DNA of 64,000 nucleotides from Melastoma dodecandrum (Eukaryota > Streptophyta > Magnoliopsida > Myrtales > Melastomataceae), in assembly GCA_029817715.1 (NCBI GenBank), contig JARUPY010000168.1, forward strand, positions 62,001-126,000. The letters are read 5' to 3'. This document shows, piece by piece, positions 33,401-47,030 of this stretch; position 1 is the stretch's first letter, and each line of letters starts with the position of its first letter. The notes under the pieces are model-generated. The model did not search any database. It worked only from the letters and a program-made list of their open reading frames with translations, and had not been told where the DNA came from. Both the position numbers and the translations under genes were made by a program.

Positions 33401-35734
33401 GCTGAATAATCTGACCAAGAAGGATCACTTTCCGTTACCCTTCATCGATCAAATGCTTGATAGATTATCTGGACATTCATTTTACTGTTTTCTTGATGGG
33501 TATGCAGGTTATAATCAAATTGCCATAACGCCGGAGGACCAAGAGAAAACTACTTTTACGTGTCCGTATGGAACATTTGCCTTCAGGAGAATGTCATTTG
33601 GACTTTGCAATAGCCCAAGCACCTTTCAAAGGTGTATGATGGCGATATTCTCCGATATGGTGGAGAAAGATATCGAGGTATTTATGGATGATTTTTCTGT
33701 TTTTGGTGACACTTTTGATCTATGTCTCTAGAATGTAGAGAAAGTGCTCACACGTTGCAAAGCGACCAACCTCATTCTGAACTGGGAAAAGTGCCACTTC
33801 ATGATAAACGAAGGTATTGTGTTAGGCCACAAGGTATCTGAGAAAGGACTTGAAGTAGACATGTCGAAAATCGAAGCTATTGAGCAGATGCAACCTCCGA
33901 CAAATGCCTTCAGGAGTTAAAAGGGCATCTAGTCACCGCACCTATAGTGATAGCTCCAAATTGGAGTCTACCGTTCGAGATTATGACAGATGCGAGTAAT
34001 TTTGCTGTTGGAGTCGTTCTTGGCCAAAGAAAGGATAAGGTGTTTCACACCATATACTATGCCAGCAAGACGTTATCGGATGCCCAGCTCAATTATGCAA
34101 CGACGGAGAAAGAGTTTCTTTCTGTTGTTTATGCTTTTGATAAATTTCGCTCGTATCTTCTCGGTGCACATGTTGTGGTTTAATCAGATCATTCGACAAT
34201 CAAATACTTGTTGGCCAAGAAAGACGCAAAATCGAGATTGATAAGGTGGATTCTACTACTCCAAGAGTTCGACATTGAGATCCGCGATAGGAAGGGGGTT
34301 GAGAATCCAGTTGCAGATCATCTTTCAAGATTGGAATCTAGAAAGGCCGAAACCGAATTGAGCAAAAGAAAGGATGAAAAGCAGGTGGATGACAATTTTC
34401 CAGACGAACATTTATTTTCCATAATTGCAGCGATGACTTCAAGCACTCCATGGTATGCAGATTTCGTCAACTTTATTGTAAGTAATGAACTTCTTTCAAA
34501 TTTAAATTTCCATCAGCGAAAAATTTTTTTCCATGATGTGCGATCTTATTTTTGGGATGAACCTTACTTGTTTAAGTTTGGAAAAGATAATTTGCTTCGA
34601 CGATGTGTCCCAGAAGAGGAACAACTCTTGATACTTACAGGTTATCATACAAGCTTGTGTGGAGGTCATTTTGGAGGCATAAAAACAGCCTCAAAGGTAC
34701 TTCAAAGCGGATTTTATTGGCCGACTCTTTTTAAAGATGCTTATGAGTTTGTCATGAAATGTGATGAATGTCAAAGGGTTGGAAATATTTCTTGGAAGCA
34801 TGGGATGCCATTGACTAACATTCTTGAATTGTTCGATGTTTGGGGAATAGACTTTATGGGTCCGTTTCCCTCGTCGTTTGGGAATTCTTACATTCTGGTT
34901 ACAGTGGATTATGTCTCAAAGTGGGTGGAAGCATGTGCATGCCCCAAGAATGACGCACAGGTGGTGACACGATTCTTGAAGAGGAACATATTCACTCGTT
35001 TTGGTACTCCAAGTTCTATCATAAGTGATGGAGGTACGCATCATTTTTGTAACAAATTATTTGAGAAGTTGCTTTTGAAATATGGAGTGAAGCATAATGT
35101 CACAACGGCATACCACCCGCAAGCCAACGGATAAGTAGAAGTGACAAATCGGGAGATCAAGCGGATCTTGGAGAAAACCGTTAATCCATCTTGCAAGGAC
35201 TGGGCAATGAAGTTAGGCGATGCACTTTAGGCTTACCGAACAACATTCAAAACACCCATTGGGATGTCACCGTACCAGCTAGTTTTCGGAAAGAGTTGTC
35301 ACTTACTGCTGGAACTCAAACACAAGGCATATTGGGCGGTAAGAAAGTTGAATTTAGATTCATAATTGGTTTTTCAGAAACGTCTTTTGCAGGTACATGA
35401 GCTAGAAGAGTTCCGCCTACAAGCATACGAGAGTTCACGGATATACAAAGAGAAAACGAAATTGTGGCATGACAAGAAGATCTTGAACAAAGAATTCCAA
35501 AAAGGGCATCGAGTTCTTCTTTATAACTCTCGTCTTAAACTTTTTCCTGGAAAATTTAAGTCATGGTGGTCTGGACCATTTGTAGTTAATCGTGTGTTAC
35601 CTTTTGGAGCTGTGGAATTACAGGGAAACGAAGGACTTTTCATGGTGAACGGACAATGTCTAAAGCCATATTTTGGAGGAATAATTGAGTGGCAACCCAG
35701 CGTGGCCACACTTGCCGAGCCAATTTATACATGA
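30447..35734 (+). pseudogene. gag-pol polyprotein (Athila), multiple stops and a deletion
   Basis: The frame is open from 30447 to 33239 and covers gag (capsid-like region about 30660-31250, CCHC knuckle CEVCGGEHNSGEC near 31369) and protease with CDLGSSINLMP near 32415. The likely start is the Met at about 30477 (MRRSRSANSLEY). A TAG at 33237-33239 interrupts the start of RT. RT continues with FMDDFS near 33680 to TAG at 33729-33731. About 200 bp of the RT-RNase H connection is missing near 33900-33920, with a frame change. RNase H (TDASNFAVGVVLG) and integrase follow with TAA at 34181-34183, TAA at 35132-35134 and a TAG near 35228, plus an extra His in the ISDGGTHHF block. Several stops fit CAA-to-TAA or TGG-to-TAG transitions. 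It cannot encode a working polyprotein. Confidence 0.9.
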
Positions 35735-36802
35735 AAAGGGAGACAAGAGTCAAGCCGACAAGCTACCCCAGGGGAGTATTACGTTCCATTTATTTTTTTA
35801 TGCTTTATATAACATCGGGACGATGCATAATCTAGGTTTGGGGGTGTCGACTCTTTTCTTATCTGCTTTGCGTTGATTTTGTGGTTATTGTGATCGTTTA
35901 TGTTGAGTCAAGTTTGTCAATCTCCTCAGTGAACTTGATGAAATCTTTGATGAGCTGACCCTGATTCAAGGATGACAATTAATGCATTTGCTCACAACCT
36001 ATGGGATAGTTAAAAACGAATCTTAATTGTTGAATGGACTTAAAGTGCTTTTAAAATGGAATAATTTCTCCGTATAAAGTGTTAGTGAATGAAAACAATT
36101 TTAGAAATCTAATAACGCATGGTAGTTGGCGTTGAGTGGTGCTAGTCACACTTTAACTGAAAGCGAGTCTTGGTTAAAAAAAAAAGAAAAAAAAGAAAAA
36201 AAAAAGAAAAAAAATAAATAAATAACGGTTACCAAGGGTCTGAGTACCAATGTTTAGGTGCGTAAAAAAAAAAGAAAAAAAAATTGTTTGATTTGCGCCT
36301 AATTATGTACTTGTGGTGTGAGTCATTTTTGGTGTACTCGAGAACGGGATCCGAAGGGTGCTTCATCACCTAGTGCCTTGGTCCAACTGGACTGAGAGTC
36401 ATTGATTGAATGCTCGTTACATGGGTGCACTAGATTGAGATGACATATTTAGAGTCGTGTAACCAAAATAAAATTTTGGCAAAGAAAGTGATGAAAAAAA
36501 AACAACCTTTGGATGAGTGGACGGTTGGTGTTTGACTTGTTTTCCGCAAAGTGCTAATCTAGTGTGTTTTATTGGAAGTCTTTAATTGTTGATTTCACTT
36601 CATGACATACCGAGTTGAAAATTTTTGGGAAATTGAATAAAGTTTTTTTGATAAATGACTTGACTATGGGAAGTGAGTAGATGCATTGTTGAGAATATAA
36701 TGGGAGTGCTTCGAAGAGATTGATTTGGGTGTTCCTGAGGAACGTCGTTAGCTTTATTTTTGTGTTTTGTTTCTATGCATTTGCTCGAGGACTAGCAAAT
36801 AT
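35735..36802 (+). other. 3' noncoding spacer of nested Athila element
   Basis: No env-like frame is present. The spacer contains an extra polypurine-like tract at 35833-35846 and long A-rich runs (36176-36225). It is similar in order and sequence to 4929-6516 of the first Athila copy. Confidence 0.7.
35833..35846 (+). promoter_or_regulatory. Extra polypurine-tract-like sequence
   Basis: TAGGTTTGGGGGTG lies about 970 bases before the real tract and is identical to the extra tract of the first Athila copy. Confidence 0.5.
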
Positions 36803-36817
36803 TAGGTTTGGGAGTGT
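36803..36817 (+). promoter_or_regulatory. Polypurine tract before 3' LTR
   Basis: TAGGTTTGGGAGTGT abuts the TG of the 3' LTR at 36818. It has one A where the first copy has G. Confidence 0.75.
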
Positions 36818-38268
36818 TGATAACTCTATGAAAGTAGAGTTATTTGGTACTCTTAACGGGGCTTTACATGGCAAGTTAGTCGAGTTTATGTTAAAGTTTT
36901 ACAAGTTTTTATCGTGTTTTTACTTCAGTTTAGTTTTAAGTTACTTTTGTTATTTTATTAAATCTTGAGCTTATTTTGAGAGTAACTGGAACCTAGTTGA
37001 TGCATCTTAAATTTGTTTTGATTTGATGTAGGTAAATGAAGAGAATCATAAGTTGGGCAAGTGAAAATTGGACGAAAATTGATAAAGTGCTGAAAAGTTA
37101 CAGAGAGCAGAAGGACGCGACCGTGCGGAATCAATAGACTAAAGAGAGCAGAAGGACGTGTCCCTCAATCTCAAGGACGCGACCTTCGACGATCTGTACA
37201 AGATATCGCCAAATCACTTGATTCCTTCATTATTACGATTTGAAGAGAGAGAAGGCATCAATTAGTTACTATTTTTATTATTCTTAGGTTATTTTGGTAT
37301 TTAATTATTTTCTTAGGCTTTTTAGGATCTTTGAGAATATTAGGAAATCTTTTAAGGGAACAATATATTCTCTAGGATAGCCTAAGGAGGATATAGAGTT
37401 TTTCAAAGGAGTTTTAGAGTTTTTTTTAGACTTTTGCTCTGAGGAGAAGGGAGAGGTGCCGACTAGGGTTCAAGAGAAGATCCGGACGAGGCGACTACCA
37501 ACCAGATCGGGAGATCAGGAGGGCGTTCCTTATCCATTTTTCATGATATCTTTATGTCGATGCTATTTTCTTCTGAACTTTGGATGTTTTCTTATTTTAG
37601 TATGAACTAATTTTCTTATCTAGGGTGCTAAATTTGCGAGACTTGTCAAGTTGATTTTGAACGTGATTTATTTTAATTGAAAGTCCGGTGTTCTTTGAGG
37701 TGATTGCGTGTTTATTTTTCTGAAATACGATTGGCGTCGGTTTCTGAAATAATTCGGATTACCTTAGCATCGGGAGGTGTAAGATTAATTCGTGAGGAAA
37801 ATCAAAGAACAAATTAATAGAAACTGGAGATAGGGATATCACAGTTGATATTAATTGGATTGACTATTGGGAGGGAGTACATTAATAATGACCGCAGATA
37901 GGGATATCACGGTTAATGTTAATTTTATCGAATGCCAGGAGCTAATTGAATATAGATCGTAGGGATACGTCTAATATATAGGAGAGCATGATTTAAATCC
38001 TCGGACAATTTTATCTAAACGTTCGATTGATTCACGACAAGTTAAGTAAATTTAGTTGCCCTAGGCTTTCTTATTGATATTTTCTCGTGATCCTTGCTAA
38101 TTTTATTTTAGTAATTTTTCGTTTAATCCATCATTTATTCGATTAGTCTAGATAATATTTAGTGGTTTAATTGGTATTCAGGAACAATTAGTCCTCGTGG
38201 GAACGATGTCTTACGTGCTATAATCGATTCGTGTGTATACTTGCGCACAACACATTTTTAGCAGGACA
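36818..38268 (+). repeat. 3' LTR of nested Athila element
   Basis: It matches 28868-30335 end to end, about 97% by eye, lacking 21 bases between AAGGACGC repeats and carrying a few small insertions. It ends AGCAGGACA directly before the target-site repeat TTTAT. Confidence 0.92.
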
Positions 38269-38300
38269 TTTATGCTACTTTGGTTATCTATCTTCTCTAG

Positions 38301-39732
<1,432 letters not shown>

Positions 39733-40025
39733 ATAAAGAAAAGACGGGAAGCCCGCACTTCCCTCATGTACCTGAGATAACGGTTGATGCCGCTTCTCTC
39801 TGAACCAACGGTTTTTTAGGCCGCGGTAGATCCAACCCGCGCGGTTTGTTACACGCGCCTTCAAGCTTTCTATCTTTGAAATATCGCTTTGTCGAAATTC
39901 CATGAAGCTCGGTTGATTTTTTTCATGCAAAATTAAAACACCACATAGAAGACGATATATTCAGAAAATTCCAAAATACATGGGATGATTTTGAAATTAA
40001 CTGGTGAGTAAGAATGATTACTCAC

Positions 40026-40195
40026 CGGGTGTTGTGTGGCCCGTTGATGTTGATCCTTCATGATGTTGAAAATGGATGTCTGGGGGGTTGTATAGCCCGT
40101 TGATGTGGATCTTCCGTGATGTCGGAAGATGGATGTCTGGGGCGTTGTGTGGCCCGTTGATATTGATCTTCGGTGATGTCAAAAATGGATGTCCC
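40026..40195. repeat. Three-copy 57-bp tandem repeat
   Basis: The phrase GTTGTGTGGCCCGTTGATGT, followed by GATCTTC..GTGATGTC..AATGGATGTCTGGGG, occurs three times in succession with changes. A partial fourth copy lies near 40341-40380 (CCCCGTTAATGTCGATCTTCC). Confidence 0.8.
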
Positions 40196-41395
40196 TTGGT
40201 AATGAATTCCTCGTTGTTTTACATGTAAAACAAGGAAACGGAAGAGATGTGCAAAGCCTTAGTAGTGGTTAAATTGACGTAAACTTAACCGAACCGAAAT
40301 AGTAAGGCATGACTTACCGTTTGAAATGATTGAGTTAAATGAGGCATTATGTACCCCGTTAATGTCGATCTTCCAAAATTGTCGTTTTGGTTGAAGTTGC
40401 TCCATGGGAAGTAGGTTGTCGAAAATATTCGCAAAGTCCCGTTGTATTTTTCATGCAAAACAGAAGGGAAACGGATATTAATATTGCACATTGAGATGAA
40501 ATGTTATGTAGAATAATAAGGATATAAATAAGTCCAAGCAAAATATGATCACGTTGACAAAAATATTTTAGAACTGTAATGGTGACAAAAATCAAAAGAA
40601 ATTGTGTCAGATTAAAACCAACCGATAATTGCTAAAACCAAAGGAAATCTATCTCAAGAGTACTTAGAACGAATCAATTTAAAAAAAAAGATTTATAAGG
40701 CATGACTACATAAAAAAAAATCGATTGAGAGGACTTATGACCTTTTGGAGACTTTGGTCGAAACCCACTTGGAGATACCCAAATGCTGGGAATCTGTCGC
40801 CTGGTGTTGTCGATCGAGGGATGGAGATGAGCTCACCTCGAGACCTCCGACTTACTGAGAGCTCAAGACCCCGAAGCATGTGCCGCCGACGAGCTGGGAT
40901 CTGAGGACAGCGCCAAGGAGGGAAAGGGGGTCACTGTCGCCGGCCCCGGAGACGCCCCGAGGAGGATTCACCGCTGCCAAGGCCGGATCTGGAGTGCGGT
41001 GTGGCTGGTCAACCGGTCGACGAGTGGACGCGGCGTCCTTGAAGTCTCGACTCGGGATGGCACCGGTGGAAGGTTGGGAAGCTGGCCGTCTCCGGACTTG
41101 GGTATGCCAGGAGGAGATGGAGGTCCGAGGATGCCGGAGGGAGGTCGGCTGAGGGGAGCGGCCGCTTGGGAGGACGCCGGATGGGGGGAGCCGTCATGGG
41201 CGGATCTGCAGGCATGGGCCGCTGAGGGACGGTGGAGCTGCCACCACTGGTCGTGGGTCTGACCTGGAGATGAGGAGAGTGGGTCCCCGTTGGAGCTGAG
41301 ACGTGGAAGGGCTGTTGGTTCCGTTCGTTACCGGTAGCGGGACTGATTCTAAAGACGACGGCGGGGATGGGTTGCCGCCGAGCTGCCGGAGTCGT
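40196..41395. other. MULE interior, no recognised gene
   Basis: The first 550 bases are AT-rich. From about 40850 the DNA turns GC-rich, with overlapping ORFs on both strands that resemble nothing I know (for example 40880-41152 and 41009-41437). The abrupt shift in composition suggests another captured segment. Confidence 0.4.
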
Positions 41396-41815
41396 CGCTG
41401 CAGCGTTGGAATGAGCTGCTGCAGTTGCTGGAATCATCGCTGCAGCGCTGGAAGGTACTACGCTGCTACTGGGAGCTGCTGCGGCTGCTGCTGCTGGTCG
41501 GTGCTAGTGCTGCAGGAAGCTGCTGTTGCTGCTGCTGGAGCTGTGGTCGCTGCTGCTGACCGCTGCAGGAGCTGCTGGAAGCGGCTGTAGTCGCTGGATC
41601 GCTGCTGTAGTTGGCTGAATTACTGCTGCAGTCGCTGAAATTGCTGCAGGAACTGGAATCGCTACTGCTGAAGCTGGAATCGCCGCTGCAGAAGCTGGCC
41701 TCTGCTGCAGAAGCTGGAATCACCGCTGCAGAAGCTGGAATCTGCTGCAGAAGCTGGAATCTGCAGCTGCAGAAGCTGGAATCCGCTGCAGAAGCGCTGG
41801 AACGAGCTGGGTGAA
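41396..41815. repeat. CTG-rich minisatellite, 18-bp unit
   Basis: Degenerate GCTGCTGNNNCTG sequence leads into near-regular copies of GCTGCAGAAGCTGGAATC (about 41660-41800). PstI-like CTGCAG recurs throughout. All three frames on one strand, and frames on the other, stay open, as expected of an 18-bp period with few stop triplets. The ORFs here are therefore by-products of the repeat. Confidence 0.85.
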
Positions 41816-44800
41816 GCTGCGAGAAAGGACTGTCGTTGGTGTTCGTAGAGAGACTCCCGCATTGAATGCGGGAAGTTCGCGGCTAGTCGATGTTGTTGTT
41901 CTGCTATTGCTTGAGGAATGGCTGTGGCTATCGTCTATCCACCTGCGCATTGAAAGGAAAAAATCAAAGCAGAAGGAAAGCTTCCCGCGACGCCGACGCG
42001 CGCGCACGGGAAGCTTGGACATGGTTGTCTGCCGGAGGTAGGGGAGTGGGGCCGGTTGGGCTGTCTAAAGGGACTTGTTGTCGTCACCGCAATGGAGTCG
42101 GGATCATCATGAGAGGTGGGTATCGTCGACGCAGTTACGTTCAGGAGAGTCGTTGTCGTTGAGTGCCCCGCTTGGGTTGATCATCAACGGGGGTTTCCGT
42201 AGAGCTAATTTCTATTTACCTTGTTTAGGAGCGATCCGGGAACGGGGACGGTGGCGGAGGTCTGTCAGTCTACTCGGGAAGGGAGCAAAATGAAGCTTGA
42301 TCGCCTCGTTTCTCTGTGAGAAAGTCTGTATTGGAAAGAAAACAAAAGATCCAACTATATGCTCTCCGCCCTTTCTTCTTTCTAGCCTCTGCTTCTTGTA
42401 GAAGATCCTGGCCATTATCCGAATCGATTGTGGCACACATCTTAAGAACGGTGGCAGCCTGTCACGGAGCTAGGGGGTGCGAGGGAGAAGAAACAACCTT
42501 TGCGTGTAGCCGGATTATTTCGCTGTTCTCCAATTCTCCTTTCTTTTTCTATCTGACATTTCCTCACTTTTATCACGTGCAGATGGGAAGATGTTGACGC
42601 CGTGTCTTCGTCGTTGGGGTCGCAGGTGGTGTTTTGGTGGTCTTGAGTTGCGGTCCCTAGGGAGGGAGCTGATGGTCTTAGGCTCACCTCTGGCTGCTGG
42701 TAGCCTCACCTCCCCCTCTGTTTGCTGTCAGTTCTGGTTGTTGGTGATGTTACTGGAGGGGTTGTGCTGCCGTGCTGCTGTTGTTGTGGACTGCAGTCGG
42801 GGGACCACCACTGTCCCTGAATATATGGGGTCGGGCTTACCCAATTCGGTGGGCTTGGCGTAGGGCCTGGCAGACAAACTGTTGGGCGGACTAAGATGGC
42901 TGAGTTGTCTTCGTCCAATCCTCAGGGCCTTGGTGAATGGGCTTTGGCCAGATCGGCTGGGTCTTGAAAAAAATTAGTCTTTAGGTAGATGGGTCGAGGG
43001 TAGTCTGTTTTTTTTTGTCACTTCCCTCTTTTGTAAAAAATCAAGTTGAGTCTATAAAAAATTTTGCTTTTCAAGTTAGTCCAGCCCGCATAATTTGGAT
43101 TGGTCCTCAAACTTTCGAAGTGATTTTCGATCGGGTCTTGAGACAAAGCCGGCCGGCTTTAATAGGATGGCAAACAATTTAAGGTATCTACAACGATCAA
43201 GTGGGAATGTTCTGAGTTGGGGATGAAGAGACATGACCTAGCTTTTTATACAAAAAATGGATGATAAAGAAACAGAGTATGGTTGAATTTACGGTCACTT
43301 TTTTTGTGCTACATTTTGTGGCCTTCTCAAATGGGAATATATAATTAGAAACCTTAATTACCCTAGTATTGGCTTTCCATCATCAATCAATCATCCACGT
43401 CTCTCACAACAAGAGGAAGATTCTATCGACCAAGATTTCATTTGTGAAAAAGTGGCCTGGCAGATTGGAAAGGATGATGAGAAGGAACAAAAAGGGTTGC
43501 CTTTTACATATGCTCAGAAATTTTGGACAGGAAAACACTCCTAGGACAAGGGAATCGAAATCAAAGGCCATTTGAAACCACTAGAGGTTTATCTTATCTC
43601 AGTGCTCCAGGTGTTGTTACAGTAAAGTCATACAGGAAGGAACTTCATCTACCCTTTTCACAGCAAGTCACGAATAAACAAATCACAACCTCTTATCCAG
43701 AAACAGGAGTCAAAGGAAGCGCAAGAGATACAATATATCCTATCTACATCCACAAGAATAACAATCATGGAGATAACATGCATGTACTTTCTGTAGTGCC
43801 CGCATAGTATCGACTCGCTCAGTCCCCTGCAACAAATGTTGGTAGCACATACATGATCCACTTCTGATCACAGGGATTGACTACAGCCGCCCAAGAAGAT
43901 TAGGGATCTACTGAAAATTGAGGGTTCATTGTTTTAGATCCGAACTGTTAGTACCATATTGAACTGAAAGCAGCACTTCCATTAGTGCACCTAACTGAAA
44001 ACTCTCCAGCTGCGACGTCAATGCTGCTGCATCCTCACCAAGCATCCTCATAAGGGGAAGTAGTCCCCGTCTCAGGCTTTTGCTGCTGATGACTTGATTC
44101 CCGGTTCTTTCTCCTTCGATCTATGTTGACCGAGCCTAAGACAACATATCTCAGGTCAGAAATTCACAGCATTTTATCGACAGGAGAATGGTTTCGAGCA
44201 GCATAACTCCAGGTTACCAGAAAAGCTTTTGACCCGCATTTTGACCTCCAGCAGCATAACTTTCTTGTTCTCTATCATCTCGACCGGAAGAGGTGTTTCG
44301 ATAGCTGTAGACAGAAAACGTGAATGGTTGGAAAGAAAAACCTACAATAATGAAACTGGCGAAGACAAGCGATGCAAACAAACCATTCATCATCACATCA
44401 CAGGTGACAACGATTCAGACCCTACAAAATCAAGAGTTCATCACTTTCCTCCTGATATTCAACTAAAACTCAACTTCATCAGACTTACAATGCATCATCC
44501 CTCGGACTAAACTTTAGAGGAACCAAATTTCCAGAGAAACAACCCCAAAATCAAATCCAAACCAATCCAACCTCGATCCCAGCGAAAGATTGCACCTTTT
44601 GAATCAAACAACAAGGCCCACCAACACAGCGACCCAAACCCTAATCACACAACGTTAACAGCACAGACCCAGTTCAAGTAAAACCCAAGCATGAGCCAAA
44701 TCAGGACGACTACCAACAAACAACAACTCAGGAGGACTATCAACGACAACCAAGACCCAGACCCAAACAAATGAGGATGCCCCCCAGTGACCCAAACCCT

Positions 44801-44978
44801 AACCACACGCAAAAAGACAAACTGGAAAATGGAAGCGGGGGAACTTGCAGAAGAGCCGCAGTCGATCACGACACCACACCACACCACACACGGCGGCCGG
44901 AAAGGAAAGCGGATCACGAAGGGGACGACCGTCGGGAGTTACCAACGCTACGAACGGAATGACGACTTCGGTCCTCCG
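41816..44978. other. MULE interior, unidentified captured or filler DNA
   Basis: I recognise no gene. A minus-strand frame at 44214-44396 begins with a hydrophobic segment (GLFASLVFASFIIVGFSF) that could be a signal anchor; a plus-strand stretch near 43400-43550 (FICEKVAWQIGKDDEKEQKG) looks exon-like. Neither can be assigned. The GC-rich part (41816-42960) gives way to AT-rich DNA after 42960, and composition shifts again near 44640. Confidence 0.35.
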
Positions 44979-45741
44979 AAATTAGTAATAAGTTTAGTAA
45001 CCAGGGTAGACCAGTAATTTCACTACATAAATAGGTTCGGAGTTAGGTTCGGAAAAACTGTTCTAAGTAGTAAATTTGTTAGTAAACGCCTTCATTTTTT
45101 AGTAACAGTTTAATACTTTTTTTAGTAAAAACAACTCAAAATTAGTAAAATTTACTAACTGGAAGAGTTTTTTACTAAAAAATACACCAGAATTAGTAAA
45201 CATTTACTAATTATCGGCTTAATTTGTACAGTAAAAAGTAGTAAAATTTACTACGTTTTTTACTAATTTTGCGCGGACTTTACTAAAACATTTCCAATAG
45301 TAACGTCAACGCATTTTTAGTAAAAAAAGTAGTAAATTTTACTCTTTTTTTTACTAAAACTGGTTTGACTTTACTAAAATACGAACAATTTTAGTAAAGT
45401 GAACGCAAAATTTGTAAAAAAAGCAGTAAATTTTACTATTTTTTTTACTAATTCTGCGTTGACGTTACTAACTGAAATGTTTTGGTAAAGTCAGTGCAAA
45501 ATTAGTAAACTTGAACTGCTGTAAACAGTAAAAAGGTAGTAAAAATTCCATACTTTTTTACTAAAATTGCGTTAACTTTACTAAAAGAAGACCGGATTTT
45601 AGTAAATTTTACTACATTTTTTTACTAATTTTGAGTTGACTTCGTTAGTAACGGTCAACTTTTTGTAAAATTTACTAAAAAAATTTAGTATTAATTCGTA
45701 AACTACGTAACCGTTACGTGCACGTACCGTTAGCCGCTTCC
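44979..45741 (-). repeat. Right terminal inverted repeat of the MULE
   Basis: Read on the minus strand it starts GGAAGCGGCTAACGGTACGT at 45741 and follows the left TIR collinearly to about 44979. It includes a short local duplication of CCGAACCTA near 45030-45050 that the left TIR lacks. Confidence 0.9.
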
Positions 45742-45750
45742 TGTTACGAC
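45742..45750 (+). repeat. 9-bp target-site duplication, right copy
   Basis: TGTTACGAC, identical to 27406-27414. Confidence 0.95.
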
Positions 45751-46084
45751 ATGCCACGTGCAAGCAGCCGTGTCGAATTCTTGCACACGAAGTAACCCAA
45801 GGCATGGTTGAGAACGACATCAACATCTTCATGGGATGGGGCGACAGAGAAATTAAAGACGAATTAAAGACAAACAAACAACCGGTGAAGCAGTTTGCGA
45901 GATAAAGGACTGACCGAATATTAGGGTCAAGCTTTTATTGTTATATTAATTTTCTAGCAGGACAAGTGGATAACGCTTTCCATGATAAACAACGAAAAAC
46001 CCTCGTGTAAATTTATCTTGTTATTAATTTGTGACAATATAACTCATGGAAGAGTAATATTATTTGAAACCAAATTGCTCGTAA
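45751..46084. other. Spacer between MULE and Tat element
   Basis: No gene seen. Contains a CCACGTGC motif right after the target duplication, then AT-rich DNA up to the broken integrase end. Confidence 0.4.
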
Positions 46085-46926
46085 AATTTATCAATGGCCT
46101 TATTAGAGAAATTCCAGACATTATCTGTGATCGTAATGAAAAATAATATTATTCTTGATGAAGGTGATCATCGTTTCCTTCTTCACTTCTCGAAAGGATG
46201 CGGCTTCGGCCCATTTGGAGAAATAGTCGATTCCCGCCAGAATATATGAGTGACCCACTAATGATTTGGGTGTAATGGGCCCTACGACATCTAGCCCCCA
46301 GGCTTCAAATGGCCAAGATGCTATAGTTGGATGAAGTGGCTCGGGCTATTGATGGATGAAGTTAGCGTGAAATTGACATGCTTGACACTTCTTTGCATAT
46401 TCCATACAATCCTTTACCATTGTCGGCCAATAATAACCCATTCTCTTCAATTGGAAGTGAAGTTTAGGACCAGATTGATGATCCCCACAAACTCCAGAAT
46501 GCGCATCCTCTAGTGCTTTGCTGGCTTCTTCCACTCCAAGGCATCGCAAGAATACTCCTTCAAAGGATCGCCGATAGAGAGTATTTTTAAATATATGAAT
46601 CGAGGCGCTCTTTCCCTTACATCTACTTTTTGTCGTGGGTCGTTAGGCAGCTTTCCGTGCTCGAGAAAGTCGATGAGTGGTTGCCTCCAATCTTGGTCCT
46701 CTATGTTATAAACGAATATGATATTTATTTTGTTTGTTTCCTCCTTGTCAGGGATTGGTGGAACCACCCATGCTTGACATAATCTGATACTGACCTCCCT
46801 ATCTACCGAAGTAAGAGCAGAAGTAAGACTCGCCAAGGCTGCTTGTGCATTTTCCTTTCTCGGTATATAACTTATTGTAATATCCGGAACCACCCGCGAG
46901 CTTAACCGCATATCGCGATAAGGCAA
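46085..46926 (-). pseudogene. Tat integrase remnant, C-terminally truncated
   Basis: The frame at 46926-46510 holds the linker (WRQPLIDFLEHGKLP). After a frame change, 46549-46346 carries the zinc-binding block HSGVCGDHQ...YWPTMVKDC...CQACQ. A further stretch to about 46085 reads GLDVVGPITPKS and IDYFSKWAEA, covering the first catalytic Asp only. The remaining catalytic residues and C-terminal domain are absent. Confidence 0.8.
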
Positions 46927-47030
46927 AAGCTATGGCTTGCGAACCTCGTATGTGGACAGAAGTTGATTAATCACAAGGTTGGAGTCTCCATATATCCTTA
47001 AACTATGTACTTTGTTATCTATGGCCATTT

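Larger units (their letters stand above)
28868..38268 (+). mobile_element. Complete Athila-type LTR retrotransposon nested in the MULE
   Basis: Two LTRs (28868-30335 and 36818-38268) bracket a tRNA-Asp primer site, gag, pol and a polypurine tract; total 9401 bp. Flanking pentamers are CTTAT (28863-28867) and TTTAT (38269-38273), a 5-bp target duplication with one change. The insertion point is inside the intron between the two NPF exons (donor 28797, acceptor ending 38300). There is no env-like ORF. Coding lesions and roughly 40 base differences between the LTRs, counted by eye, show it has decayed since insertion. Confidence 0.93.

Noticed and set aside
41611..41862. ORFs with repeated Ala-Glu-Ala-Gly or Leu-Gln-Lys-Leu patterns
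   Set aside because: They translate the 18-bp minisatellite in different frames; no independent evidence of coding.
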